A stretch of 12,133 nt of DNA from positions 1 to 12,133 of the forward strand of contig JBEKBO010000130.1 of NCBI GenBank assembly GCA_050015355.1, written 5' to 3'. Below, piece by piece: positions 6,427-12,133 of the stretch. A model generated the notes under the pieces. That model was not told the DNA's origin, ran no database searches, and saw only the letters and a list, made by a program, of their open reading frames with translations. A program made the translations under genes and the position numbers. The first letter of the stretch is position 1. The number at the start of each line of letters is the position of its first letter. The DNA comes from CAWBRT01 sp050015355. Lineage in GTDB: Bacteria > Acidobacteriota > Terriglobia > Terriglobales > Acidobacteriaceae.

Positions 6427-7326
6427 CTATGCCTTAGCCGCTTTACCGCCGACTTCGAGACCCAGCGAACGCATCCAGGCAAAGATTTTTTCGTCCTGGC
6501 CAGGGTTCAGCGCCATCGGGGCCGAAGCGGTAGGACCGCAAATGCCCATGGCGTGCAAGCCGAACTTGATCACGGGAGCGTTGCCGCCGAACTGAGCGAT
6601 CAACGGGATCAGGGATGCCTTCTTCTGCAACACAATGGCCGTATTCAAGTCGCCACGCAGCCAGGCTTCATAGACATCGACGCACAGCTTGGGAACCAGG
6701 CTGCCGCCGGCATAGATGCCGCCCTTTGCGCCTATCTGGAAGGCCGCAAATCCAATCGCCGGGTTGCCGGACATGACGGAAAACTTGGCAGGGGTCGCTT
6801 CCACAAAGCGCTGCATGTTCACGAAATCGCCCGAGCTGTCCTTGACGCCGATGATGTTCGGATGCGCCGCCAATTTCCCCAGGGTGTCGGGCGCAATAGG
6901 AATCTTCGTCATCTGCGGGAAGTTATAAACCACAACCGGCTTGGTGGATGCGTCGGCAATGATCTGGAAATGCCGGTAAACAGCGCCCTGATCCAGCGGG
7001 AAATAATAAGGCACCGCAACCAGAACGGCATCCGCCTTGGTCTGGGAAGCGACTCGCACCTGCGCGAGCGTCTTCTTGGTTCCAGTGTCACCGCAACCAA
7101 TCAGCACCGGGACCTTGCCCTTCACCTCATCCAGCACTGTTTCGATCGCGTCCTGACGCATGGCATCGGTCATTGCCGGAAACTCGCCTGTGCTGCCCAT
7201 CACGACAACGCCATGCACGCCTGCTCCCAGGCAATAGCGGACGACATTACGCATGCCGGCCTTATCCACCTGCTCGTCGGGGGTAAGCGGCGTTACCATT
7301 GCGGGATAAATGCCTTTTAATTCCAT
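6427..7326 (-). CDS. Dihydrodipicolinate synthase / 4-hydroxy-2-oxoglutarate aldolase family protein
   Basis: A class I pyruvate-dependent aldolase of the DapA superfamily: a TIM barrel of 299 residues, the standard length. The Schiff-base lysine is Lys162 in IIGVKDSSGD; the proton-relay tyrosine is Tyr134 in VVVYNFP. The carboxylate-binding motif is GSTGEF (44-49), where true DapA has GTTGE. GGIYAGGSLVP (202-212) is the usual late-barrel motif. I see no arginine at the DapA semialdehyde-binding position after YNFP, and GSTGEF resembles the GSNGEF of human HOGA1, so the substrate is more likely a 4-hydroxy-2-oxo acid or a sugar-derived 2-keto-3-deoxy acid than aspartate semialdehyde. AAGGA lies 7 bases before the ATG. 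It is preceded by a tautomerase gene on the same strand and ends at a strong terminator. Confidence 0.92.
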   Translation of the reverse strand: MELKGIYPAMVTPLTPDEQVDKAGMRNVVRYCLGAGVHGVVVMGSTGEFPAMTDAMRQDAIETVLDEVKGKVPVLIGCGDTGTKKTLAQVRVASQTKADAVLVAVPYYFPLDQGAVYRHFQIIADASTKPVVVYNFPQMTKIPIAPDTLGKLAAHPNIIGVKDSSGDFVNMQRFVEATPAKFSVMSGNPAIGFAAFQIGAKGGIYAGGSLVPKLCVDVYEAWLRGDLNTAIVLQKKASLIPLIAQFGGNAPVIKFGLHAMGICGPTASAPMALNPGQDEKIFAWMRSLGLEVGGKAAKA

Positions 7327-7510
7327 CTTTGTTCCTTTGCTTTACTTGTTAGGATGCGTTCTGATGTGACTCGAGTACCGTCGTTGTTATGCAGGACTGG
7401 TGCGCCCGGGGTCCCCGGCGAGCACCGCTCGCTGGGGTGACGAGGCACAGCCAGCACACTGGAATCAGAGACGGCGCCATCCGCTTGCGGATCGCGGTCT
7501 TTTGTCGCAC

Positions 7511-7550
7511 AAACAGATACGGTCACATTATATATGTGACCGGTCTGTTT
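7511..7550. promoter_or_regulatory. 40-bp interrupted inverted repeat with a -10 box in its centre (candidate operator)
   Basis: Outer arms AAACAGA (7511-7517) and TCTGTTT (7544-7550) and inner arms GGTCACAT (7521-7528) and ATGTGACC (7534-7541) are exact inverted repeats around TATAT; C7520 and G7542 also pair. On the - strand the centre contains a perfect TATAAT (7532-7527), which would start transcription toward the aldolase gene with a leader of about 190 bases; the -35 (GAATCA at 17 bases) is poor, as expected for an activator- or repressor-controlled promoter. It lies 14 bases beyond the tautomerase stop. Alternatively the RNA hairpin could act as terminator or processing site for the tautomerase transcript, but there is no T-run outside the stem. 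Confidence 0.6.
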
Positions 7551-7564
7551 GATTCACCAAAACT

Positions 7565-7777
7565 TCATTTGCTCGCGGGTTTAGCGGCGGCGGCCTCGTC
7601 GCACTTCAGCTTGCCTGCTTTGGCGTAGTTGACCTTCGCCATTTCTCTGATGATGATTGTGACTGCTTCCTCAGGCACCGATAGCGTGGTGCAAATCGCA
7701 CCGGTCACGGCTTTTGCCATCGCCCGTTTCTGATCCACGGTACGGCCTTCAAACATGCTTACTTCTACGGTTGGCAT
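7565..7777 (-). CDS. 4-oxalocrotonate tautomerase family protein (70 residues)
   Basis: A small cytoplasmic tautomerase of the 4-OT superfamily, which interconverts enol and keto forms of 2-oxo acids using an N-terminal proline. The start at 7777 gives Met-Pro-Thr-Val, so Pro1 is catalytic after Met removal; GAGAGGA lies 8 bases upstream. A longer frame from 7816 would bury Pro1 and is rejected. Arg11 is present in EGRTVDQK. Aligned without gaps to the Pseudomonas putida enzyme (VRVIITEMAKGHF), the segment AVTIIIREMAKVNY has Thr instead of catalytic Arg39, Arg at 43 and Tyr instead of Phe50. It thus resembles the DmpI-like branch, and its substrate may differ. The tail is Ala/Lys-rich. The aldolase gene lies downstream on the same strand, with a separate promoter-like repeat between. 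Confidence 0.9.
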   Translation of the reverse strand: MPTVEVSMFEGRTVDQKRAMAKAVTGAICTTLSVPEEAVTIIIREMAKVNYAKAGKLKCDEAAAAKPASK

Positions 7778-7804
7778 ATGTTTTCCTCTCTGGTGGACAA
7801 TTGA

Positions 7805-7826
7805 GGGACGCGGCATGCCACGTCCC
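7805..7826. promoter_or_regulatory. 22-bp palindrome at the expected transcription start of the tautomerase gene (candidate operator)
   Basis: Left half GGGACGCGGCA (7805-7815) and right half TGCCACGTCCC (7816-7826) are inverted repeats with a single mismatch (C7811/A7820) and no spacer. It begins 9 bases downstream of the TATAAT at 7841-7836, so it covers roughly +1 to +22 of the tautomerase transcript, the classic place for a repressor. Because it has no loop, a DNA site is more likely than an RNA hairpin. Confidence 0.55.
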
Positions 7827-7835
7827 GAAACAAGA

Positions 7836-7841
7836 ATTATA
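7836..7841 (-). promoter_or_regulatory. -10 box of the tautomerase promoter, flanked by a GGTCAC half-site
   Basis: On the - strand the perfect hexamer TATAAT lies about 60 bases before the tautomerase ATG. No good -35 exists at 16-18 bases (ACCGCC at 17), which points to an activator or another sigma factor. Directly upstream (7840-7848 on the + strand) is TATGGTCAC, matching eight of nine bases of TACGGTCAC in the 7511-7550 repeat, so the same regulator may bind both places. Confidence 0.45.
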
Positions 7842-7939
7842 TGGTCACGACGCTATGCGGCGGTCCGTCAGCTACACCCACGGAATCAAGCACACCATCT
7901 AAGGCCAAATAAACACCGGGAACTCGATCGTCCTTAATC

Positions 7940-8689
7940 TTAGCTGATCGGGAGCGAAGTCGGCTCAATCACCAATTCCAAATACCTCGGCTTCTCCCCG
8001 TCCGCCACTCCCGGCGGAATGATGATCGTCTCATGAATCGAGCCGATTGCCGAGATTTTATCGGGAAACACCTGCAACATGCGGTCGTGACCGGCAACGA
8101 CGACTTCCGCAATCTTGCGGATCTTGGCGATGGACTGCGCGCTGCAATCGTTGTTCCAGCTCATGGCGACCTTGCCGGTCGCCAGTTCACTGATATTCTT
8201 GACCGCATCGCCGGCCAGCACGGTCGTCGGCATATCCTTGTCACGCAAAACCAGAGACATGCATCCGGGCGTGTGGCCGGGAGTAAAAATTGTCTGCACG
8301 CCAGGCGCAATCTCAACTTCTCCCTCGATCAACTGCAGCCGGCCGGTATTCACCACCGCCGGATAGAGGAATTTTGGGATAGGAAAAGAATCGGGATCGG
8401 TCTTGACCCATTCCGACTCTTTGGCGTGCAAAAGGATTTTGGCTTTCGGGAAGTAGTCGAAGTTATAGACGTGATCATCGTGGAAGTGGCTGAAGACCAG
8501 GATGTCGATATCCTCGGCCTTAGCTCCGCATTCCTGTAGGCGTGCGCGAAGATCGCTGCGCTTGCCGGGTCCTCCGGTATCGAAGACGATCTTTGTTCCC
8601 TGGGTTTCGATGTACACCACCGAGCTCCAGCCCATGTATCCTCTGCTCAATTTCCCGGGGAAGCCCTGAAAAACCAATTCCATCTTCAT
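7940..8689 (-). CDS. MBL-fold metallo-hydrolase, N-acyl homoserine lactonase-like
   Basis: A 249-residue cytoplasmic hydrolase of the metallo-beta-lactamase fold. The full two-metal site is visible: His68, His70, Asp72 and His73 in SHFHDDH, His139 in TPGHTPG, Asp161 in LAGDAV and His201 in VAGHDR. The arrangement and the segment after HDDH (NFDYFPKAKILLHAKESEW) match the group annotated as N-acyl homoserine lactonase family, which opens lactone or ester bonds; quorum quenching is not implied by sequence alone. AAGGA is 10 bases before the chosen ATG; the ATG two codons later is also possible. It is transcribed in the same direction as the tautomerase and aldolase genes, 162 bases upstream of the tautomerase, and divergently from the LysE-type exporter. 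A lactone or ester hydrolase feeding those two enzymes is plausible but unproven. Confidence 0.88.
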   Translation of the reverse strand: MKMELVFQGFPGKLSRGYMGWSSVVYIETQGTKIVFDTGGPGKRSDLRARLQECGAKAEDIDILVFSHFHDDHVYNFDYFPKAKILLHAKESEWVKTDPDSFPIPKFLYPAVVNTGRLQLIEGEVEIAPGVQTIFTPGHTPGCMSLVLRDKDMPTTVLAGDAVKNISELATGKVAMSWNNDCSAQSIAKIRKIAEVVVAGHDRMLQVFPDKISAIGSIHETIIIPPGVADGEKPRYLELVIEPTSLPIS

Positions 8690-8909
8690 AGCGATCCGTC
8701 CTTATAATCACGTTGCCCGCGACGATCAGTTGCCGCCCGCGTTGGACTTATACCAATGGAAACGCACTCCATGTCGTGATGTCTAGCACAAAAATCGCCT
8801 CGGCAGATACCGGCCTCCCGTTCGAACGCCCGCGCCATCAAGCTGCCCTCAAGAACTGTCGCCCGCGTGAGAGTGGCAGCCGGCGTTATGGTAGTCTCTA
8901 TATCGGCCT

Positions 8910-9557
8910 ATGAACCTTTTGCCACCTCCTCGCGATCTGCTTCTTTTCATGACGGCTGCAATCGTTTTGCTGGTCATTCCGGGACCAGCGGTGCTTTACA
9001 TCGTAGCGCGCAGCGTCGATCAGGGACGCAAGGCGGGATTGGCCTCGTGTTCCGGCATCACTACCGGGGGATTGGTGCACGTCCTGGCTGCGGCGTTTGG
9101 ACTCTCGGCCCTGCTGGTCTCTTCGGCAATGGCATACTCGGTCGTGAAATATGCGGGTGCCGCATACTTGGTTTATTTGGGAATCAAGAAACTTCGTGAG
9201 CGCCCCGTCGCCGCTGACGGGGTGAAGCACGTCGAGCCGGCATCATTGCGTCACGTCTACGCGCAAGGTGTTTTGGTCCAAGTTCTCAACCCGAAGGCCG
9301 CAATCTTCTTCTTTGCCTTCCTGCCCCAGTTCGTCAATCCCACACGGGGACCCGTGACCCTTCAGTTCCTCGCCTTGGGAATGATCTTCATCGTTATGGG
9401 CTTCATCAGTGACAGCCTGTGGGCGTTAACGGCGGGATCCGCCGCCGGCTGGCTGCAACGCAATCGGACTTTCCTGCGCCACCAGCGGTATGTTTCCGGA
9501 ACGGTATACATCGGCCTGGGGCTGGCTACGGCGGCAAGTGGATCGAGGCATACCTAG
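8910..9557 (+). CDS. LysE/RhtB family amino-acid or metabolite exporter
   Basis: An inner-membrane exporter of the LysE/RhtB superfamily (215 residues, normal length), members of which expel amino acids such as homoserine, threonine or leucine. Six hydrophobic segments are visible near residues 8-33, 45-71, 74-93, 118-140, 150-171 and 195-210. The family motif PGP follows the first segment start (24-26, VIPGPAVLYI), and NPKAAIFFFAFLPQFV (127-142) is the second hallmark. A charged loop (residues 93-115) separates the two halves. There is no clear Shine-Dalgarno sequence before the ATG; TATGGT at 8886-8891 could be a -10 placing the transcript start only 10-15 bases from the ATG, so it may be nearly leaderless. 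It is divergent from the MBL hydrolase gene across 220 bp. The substrate cannot be predicted. Confidence 0.93.
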   Translation: MNLLPPPRDLLLFMTAAIVLLVIPGPAVLYIVARSVDQGRKAGLASCSGITTGGLVHVLAAAFGLSALLVSSAMAYSVVKYAGAAYLVYLGIKKLRERPVAADGVKHVEPASLRHVYAQGVLVQVLNPKAAIFFFAFLPQFVNPTRGPVTLQFLALGMIFIVMGFISDSLWALTAGSAAGWLQRNRTFLRHQRYVSGTVYIGLGLATAASGSRHT

Positions 9558-9558
9558 A

Positions 9559-9572
9559 CGGACCATCGTCCG
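9559..9572 (+). other. Short hairpin immediately after the exporter stop codon
   Basis: CGGAC-CATC-GTCCG, a 5-bp stem with a 4-base loop, starts two bases after the stop at 9557. No T-run follows, so read-through into the DsrE-like gene 76 bases on is likely. Confidence 0.3.
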
Positions 9573-9633
9573 CCTCTCAACGCTTCCGTGAGACCTGTAA
9601 AACACGGCATTTTGCGACGGAGTTCACGAGCAA

Positions 9634-9984
9634 ATGGTCTACCTGTTCATCTTCAACGACTCGCCTTACGGCACGCAGCGCACTTATAACGGCCTCCGAC
9701 TGGCTCTTAACCTGTCGAAGCCGGCGGCCAACAAAGTAATGGTTTTCCTGCTCGGTGACGGAGTTCTGACCGGACTCGGTCAACCAGCAGCGCTCAATGC
9801 CTTTTACAACGTGCAGGAAATGCTGAAACAGCTAGCCCAGCGGGAAGTGAACATCGGCGCCTGCCGTACCTGCCTGGAAGCACGCGGGCTTGGCGATGAG
9901 ATGCTGCTGGAAGGCGTAAAGCGCAGCACCCTGGACGAGCTTACCGCCTGGACGGAAGAAGCCGACAAAGTGCTCAGCTTCTAG
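9634..9984 (+). CDS. DsrE/DsrF-like sulfur-relay family protein
   Basis: A 116-residue soluble protein with the DsrE fold: MVYLFIFNDSPYGTQRTYNGLRLAL (1-25) gives the first strand and helix, NKVMVFLLGDGV (33-44) the second strand with the usual GDG(V), and NIGACRTCLEARG (73-85) carries two cysteines, Cys77 and Cys80, at the place where family members hold the persulfide-accepting cysteine. The ending TAWTEEADKVLSF is typical. Related YchN-type proteins form homohexamers; the exact function is unknown. Without neighbouring tus or dsr genes a role in tRNA thiolation or sulfur oxidation cannot be claimed. The ribosome site is weak (CGGAG 12 bases upstream). It lies between the exporter gene and the DUF4149 gene on the same strand, with gaps of 76 and 32 bases. 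Confidence 0.9.
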   Translation: MVYLFIFNDSPYGTQRTYNGLRLALNLSKPAANKVMVFLLGDGVLTGLGQPAALNAFYNVQEMLKQLAQREVNIGACRTCLEARGLGDEMLLEGVKRSTLDELTAWTEEADKVLSF

Positions 9985-10016
9985 CGCGCTGGGATCAGGA
10001 TTCGGTATGCTGAAGT

Positions 10017-10490
10017 ATGTCGCTCTTGCGCTTTCTGATGATGCTCTCGCTCGCGATCTGGCTCGGCGGCATCATGTTTTTCGCTTTTGTGCTGGCGCCG
10101 ACTGTTTTCTCAGTGCTGCCCACGCGCAATCTGGCCGGCATGGTGGTGAGCCGCTCGCTGGCGCGGCTGCACTGGATTGGCTTGTTTAGCGGTATTGCTT
10201 ATCTCATTTTCAGCCTGGTGCTTTCGCGTCTGGGTGGCTCGTTTCAGCCAGTTGCGCTCCGTCATCTGCTGGTCTTGCTGATGATTGCGCTTGTATTGAT
10301 TGCGCAGTTTGGCATCTCCGGCAAGATGAACCGGCTGCGCGCCGACATGGGCGTGATTGACAGCGTCGCGCAGGACGATCCGCGCCGCCTGGAGTTCAAT
10401 CGTCTGCACGTTTGGTCGACGCGAGCCGAGGGGACCATCCTGATCCTGGGATTAGCAGTTCTGTTTCTTACCACGCGGCGTTTATCATAG
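10017..10490 (+). CDS. DUF4149-domain integral membrane protein
   Basis: A 157-residue inner-membrane protein of unknown function. Four hydrophobic segments lie near residues 5-31, 52-72, 82-101 and 137-152. The features I associate with DUF4149 are here: WLGGIMFFAFVLAPTVFSVLP (15-35), SLARLHWIGLFSG (47-59) and the charged FNRLHVWSTRAEG (127-139) before the last helix. An in-frame TGA at 10011-10013 makes 10017 the first ATG. Its ribosome site is poor: AGGA at 9997-10000 fits better the out-of-frame ATG at 10007, so translation may re-initiate from that short frame or use the ATG with low efficiency. It follows the DsrE-like gene by 32 bases and may share its transcript. Confidence 0.88.
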   Translation: MSLLRFLMMLSLAIWLGGIMFFAFVLAPTVFSVLPTRNLAGMVVSRSLARLHWIGLFSGIAYLIFSLVLSRLGGSFQPVALRHLLVLLMIALVLIAQFGISGKMNRLRADMGVIDSVAQDDPRRLEFNRLHVWSTRAEGTILILGLAVLFLTTRRLS

Positions 10491-10639
10491 AGTCCGTTCC
10501 CGTGTAGCATCGTCGAGGTTGTCCGTCGGGTCGTTGTCCGTCGCTTGGTCGTACCGAACCAAGCCAAAACGCGAGGCATGCAGCAGCGTACGGCAGTTGT
10601 GCATTTTCCGGCAGGCGAGAAAGTCATGGCGCAATCATC
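10491..10639 (+). promoter_or_regulatory. Leader of the YchF-type gene with a direct repeat and a five-codon upstream frame
   Basis: 149 bp between two + strand genes. It holds a direct repeat of GTTGTCCGTCG, two copies 16 bases apart start to start (about 10518-10544). At 10626 ATG GCG CAA TCA TCA TGA encodes MAQSS and its stop overlaps the next start as ATGA (10640-10643), an arrangement typical of translational coupling. GGCGAGAAAG stands before the mini-frame, whereas the YchF-type gene has no ribosome site of its own. No clear -35/-10 pair is visible. Confidence 0.4.
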
Positions 10640-11725
10640 ATGAAGACTGGAATCATCGGCCTTCCCCAGGTGGGCAAAACTTCACTGTTCAAGATGTTGA
10701 CCAAGGCGGACATCTCCAGCCGCAGCCACGGCAACCCGCGCGAGGCGCACATCGGAGTCGCAACCGTTCCCGATGACCGGCTCGACCGCCTTGCCAAATT
10801 GTGTAACCCGCGAAAGCTCATTCACGCGCAGGTGGAGTATGTCGACGTGGCCGCGATTGGGCAGGAAGCGCTGAAAGAGACCGCCTTTCTTTCCAACCTG
10901 CGAGTGGTGGACGCGCTGGCGCACGTGTTGCGTGCCTTTGAAGATCCCTCGATTCCGCACAGCGGCGAAATCGATCCGCTGCGCGACCTCAAGAGCGTCG
11001 ATCTCGACCTGATCGTCAGCGATCTGGAGCAGGTGGAGACGCGCCTGGAGCGCATGCAAAAGGACCTGAAGAAAAAGAAAACTTCCGAACTGGAAAAAGA
11101 AAACGAGGTGCTTCTCCGCGCCAAGGCGCACCTGGAAACCGAGCGCCCATTGCGCGAAATGGAAATGACGAAGGACGAGAAAAAAATTGTCCGCGGCTTC
11201 ATGTTCCTGAGCGAAAAGCCGATGTTGTACGTGCTGAACATCGGCGAGAGCCCGCAACTGGGTAACGACCTGGAGGCGGCCGTCGAGAAATACAATCTGC
11301 GCGAGGCGGCCTCACGTCCCAATACCGGCGCTACCGCCATCTGCGGCAACGTGGAGGCCGAATTGACGGAGATGAGCGACGAGGAAGCGGCCGAGTTTCT
11401 TTCCAGCTACGGACTGAAGGAGAGCGGCCTCACCCGCCTGATCCGCACCAGCTATGCCTTGCTCGGGCTGATTTCGTTCTTCACCGTGGGCGAAGACGAA
11501 TGCCGCGCCTGGACGATCGAGAAGAACACGCGCGCCGTCAACGCCGCGGGAGCCATCCACACCGATCTGGAACATCATTTCATCCGCGCCGAGACCATTC
11601 GCTGGGACACCCTGCTCGAACTGGGTTCGGAAGCCGCCGCGCGTGCCGCCGGCAAACTGCGGCTGGAAGGCAAGGACTACATCGTGCAGGACGGAGATAT
11701 TCTGCACATAAGGCATTCGGGCTAG
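10640..11725 (+). CDS. YchF/Obg-related P-loop NTPase with C-terminal TGS-like domain (divergent)
   Basis: A 361-residue translation-factor-class NTPase. The P-loop is GLPQVGKTSL (7-16), differing from the usual GLPNVGKSTL. G3 reads YVDVAAIGQEA (67-77) where YchF normally has VDIAGLV followed by a long KGAS-rich loop; that glycine is absent here and the switch region is shortened. The base-recognition motif NIGE (200-203) keeps the NxxE form typical of YchF, which favours ATP over GTP. Residues 124-175 are a charged coiled coil. The C-terminal TGS/DUF933 part includes ISFFTVGEDECRAWTI (278-293), GAIHTDLEHHFIRAE (304-318) and GKDYIVQDGDILHI (344-357). Classic YchF binds ribosomes and takes part in stress responses; this shorter variant (about 360 residues) may do a related task. 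A ZIP transporter gene begins 5 bases after its stop. Confidence 0.9.
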   Translation: MKTGIIGLPQVGKTSLFKMLTKADISSRSHGNPREAHIGVATVPDDRLDRLAKLCNPRKLIHAQVEYVDVAAIGQEALKETAFLSNLRVVDALAHVLRAFEDPSIPHSGEIDPLRDLKSVDLDLIVSDLEQVETRLERMQKDLKKKKTSELEKENEVLLRAKAHLETERPLREMEMTKDEKKIVRGFMFLSEKPMLYVLNIGESPQLGNDLEAAVEKYNLREAASRPNTGATAICGNVEAELTEMSDEEAAEFLSSYGLKESGLTRLIRTSYALLGLISFFTVGEDECRAWTIEKNTRAVNAAGAIHTDLEHHFIRAETIRWDTLLELGSEAAARAAGKLRLEGKDYIVQDGDILHIRHSG

Positions 11726-11730
11726 ACCCA

Positions 11731-12133
11731 ATGACGCCAATCGTTCTCAGCATTGTGCTTGGCCTGACCGCCGCGCTCGCCAATGTTTTTGGCGGGGCCA
11801 TACTGGTTTCCAAAAGCTGGGAGCCTCGTTACCTGAAGTATTTCATGGCGGTCGGCGCGGGGTTCATGCTTGCCACGGCGATGGTGGAGATGGTTCCCAC
11901 CAGTATCGAGTTGCGCGGCAGAGCCGGCGCCTTCCTGGTGCTGTTCGGGTATCTGCTCATCCATTTCTTCGAGCACGCGGTTACTCCGCACTTTCATTTT
12001 GGGGAAGAGACTCACGAAAACGAGTTCGCGACGAGTCACCGAAGCCTCTCCGTACTGCTGGGCCTCATCATCCACACTTTCTTTGACGGAATCGCCATCG
12101 CCTCGGGGTTTCTGGTTTCGCCACGGCTCGGAT
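11731..12133 (+). CDS. ZIP-family divalent metal transporter, N-terminal part (partial)
   Basis: The first 134 residues are visible; the window ends before the stop. The protein begins MTPIVLSIVLGLTAALANVFGG, a first membrane helix, followed by segments at 35-55, 65-82 and 105-127. The metal-binding fourth helix carries HTFFDGIAIASGF (115-127), matching the conserved H-x-x-x-D-G pattern of bacterial ZIP transporters, which carry Zn2+, Fe2+ or Mn2+ into the cytoplasm. The loop before it is rich in His, Glu and Asp (HAVTPHFHFGEETHENE, 82-98), a likely metal-sensing stretch. The start lies 5 bases after the YchF-type stop with no obvious ribosome site, so it is probably translated by coupling. 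The family is clear; the substrate is not. Confidence 0.9.
   Translation, partial: MTPIVLSIVLGLTAALANVFGGAILVSKSWEPRYLKYFMAVGAGFMLATAMVEMVPTSIELRGRAGAFLVLFGYLLIHFFEHAVTPHFHFGEETHENEFATSHRSLSVLLGLIIHTFFDGIAIASGFLVSPRLG

Noticed and set aside
6403..7320. 305-codon open frame on the + strand opposite the aldolase gene
   Set aside because: Antisense shadow of an intact DapA-family gene, with no recognisable motifs; its start lies inside or next to the terminator.
7317..7526. 69-codon frame in the leader of the aldolase gene
   Set aside because: Ser/Pro/Arg-rich with no pattern, overlaps the aldolase start and lies in the likely 5' leader of that gene; chance frame.
7521..7541. CRP/FNR binding site reading of the inner inverted repeat
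   Set aside because: CRP sites are TGTGA-N6-TCACA; here the half-sites are in the opposite order (TCACA then TGTGA), so a different regulator type is expected.
7778..7816. Upstream start giving the tautomerase 13 extra residues
   Set aside because: The enzyme needs proline right after the initiator Met; the 7777 start has its own GAGAGGA site and the extension would run through the palindrome.
10007..10189. 60-codon frame starting 10 bases before the DUF4149 gene
   Set aside because: It has the better-placed AGGA, but its protein is not membrane-like and overlaps the clear DUF4149 frame; at most it aids re-initiation.
1..12133. Search for CRISPR arrays, insertion-sequence ends, toxin-antitoxin or defence operons
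   Set aside because: No regularly spaced repeats, transposase or integrase motifs, or defence-type domains were seen in any frame.

Overview
The window looks like chromosomal DNA of moderately high GC (my estimate is about 58%) from a Gram-negative bacterium. It is most likely an acidobacterium of the Terriglobia/Koribacter type. That assignment is inference: it rests on the flavour of several proteins (a single-domain response regulator with a VLDYSMPGMNG receiver core, a 109-residue conserved protein, a 55-residue protein ending NPWFRLWKRYGV, an outer-membrane beta-barrel remnant behind kdpC) and on no marker gene. I see no rRNA, complete tRNA, CRISPR array, insertion sequence or phage gene.

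Region 1 (1-2727, + strand) is the end of kdpA followed by complete kdpB and kdpC: the high-affinity K+ pump. Region 2 (2728-3650) is rearranged. A fragment resembling an outer-membrane porin on the + strand meets, at about 2964, the 3' end of a receiver-domain gene on the - strand that has lost its last helix; about 370 bp without a convincing gene follows. Region 3 (3651-4671) holds two small proteins (109 and 55 residues) in otherwise gene-poor DNA that contains several hairpins.

Region 4 (4672-8689, - strand) is metabolic: an ACT-domain malic enzyme, a DapA/HOGA-type pyruvate-dependent aldolase, a 4-oxalocrotonate tautomerase homologue and an MBL-fold hydrolase. Hydrolase, tautomerase and aldolase would suit a short catabolic route from a lactone, enol or 2-oxo acid to pyruvate, with malic enzyme in the same C3/C4 area; this is inference from co-location. 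The tautomerase and the aldolase each have a perfect TATAAT beside or inside a strong inverted repeat, so each looks like a locally controlled promoter. A large hairpin plus T-run terminates the aldolase transcript.

Region 5 (8910-12133, + strand) is a run of housekeeping or accessory genes: a LysE/RhtB exporter, a DsrE-like protein, a DUF4149 membrane protein, a divergent YchF-type GTPase, and the start of a ZIP metal transporter cut by the window edge.

I did not find a defence system or a clearly new multi-gene system. The observations most worth following are the paired palindromic promoters of the tautomerase/aldolase genes, the porin/response-regulator junction behind kdpC, and the overlooked 55-residue gene.
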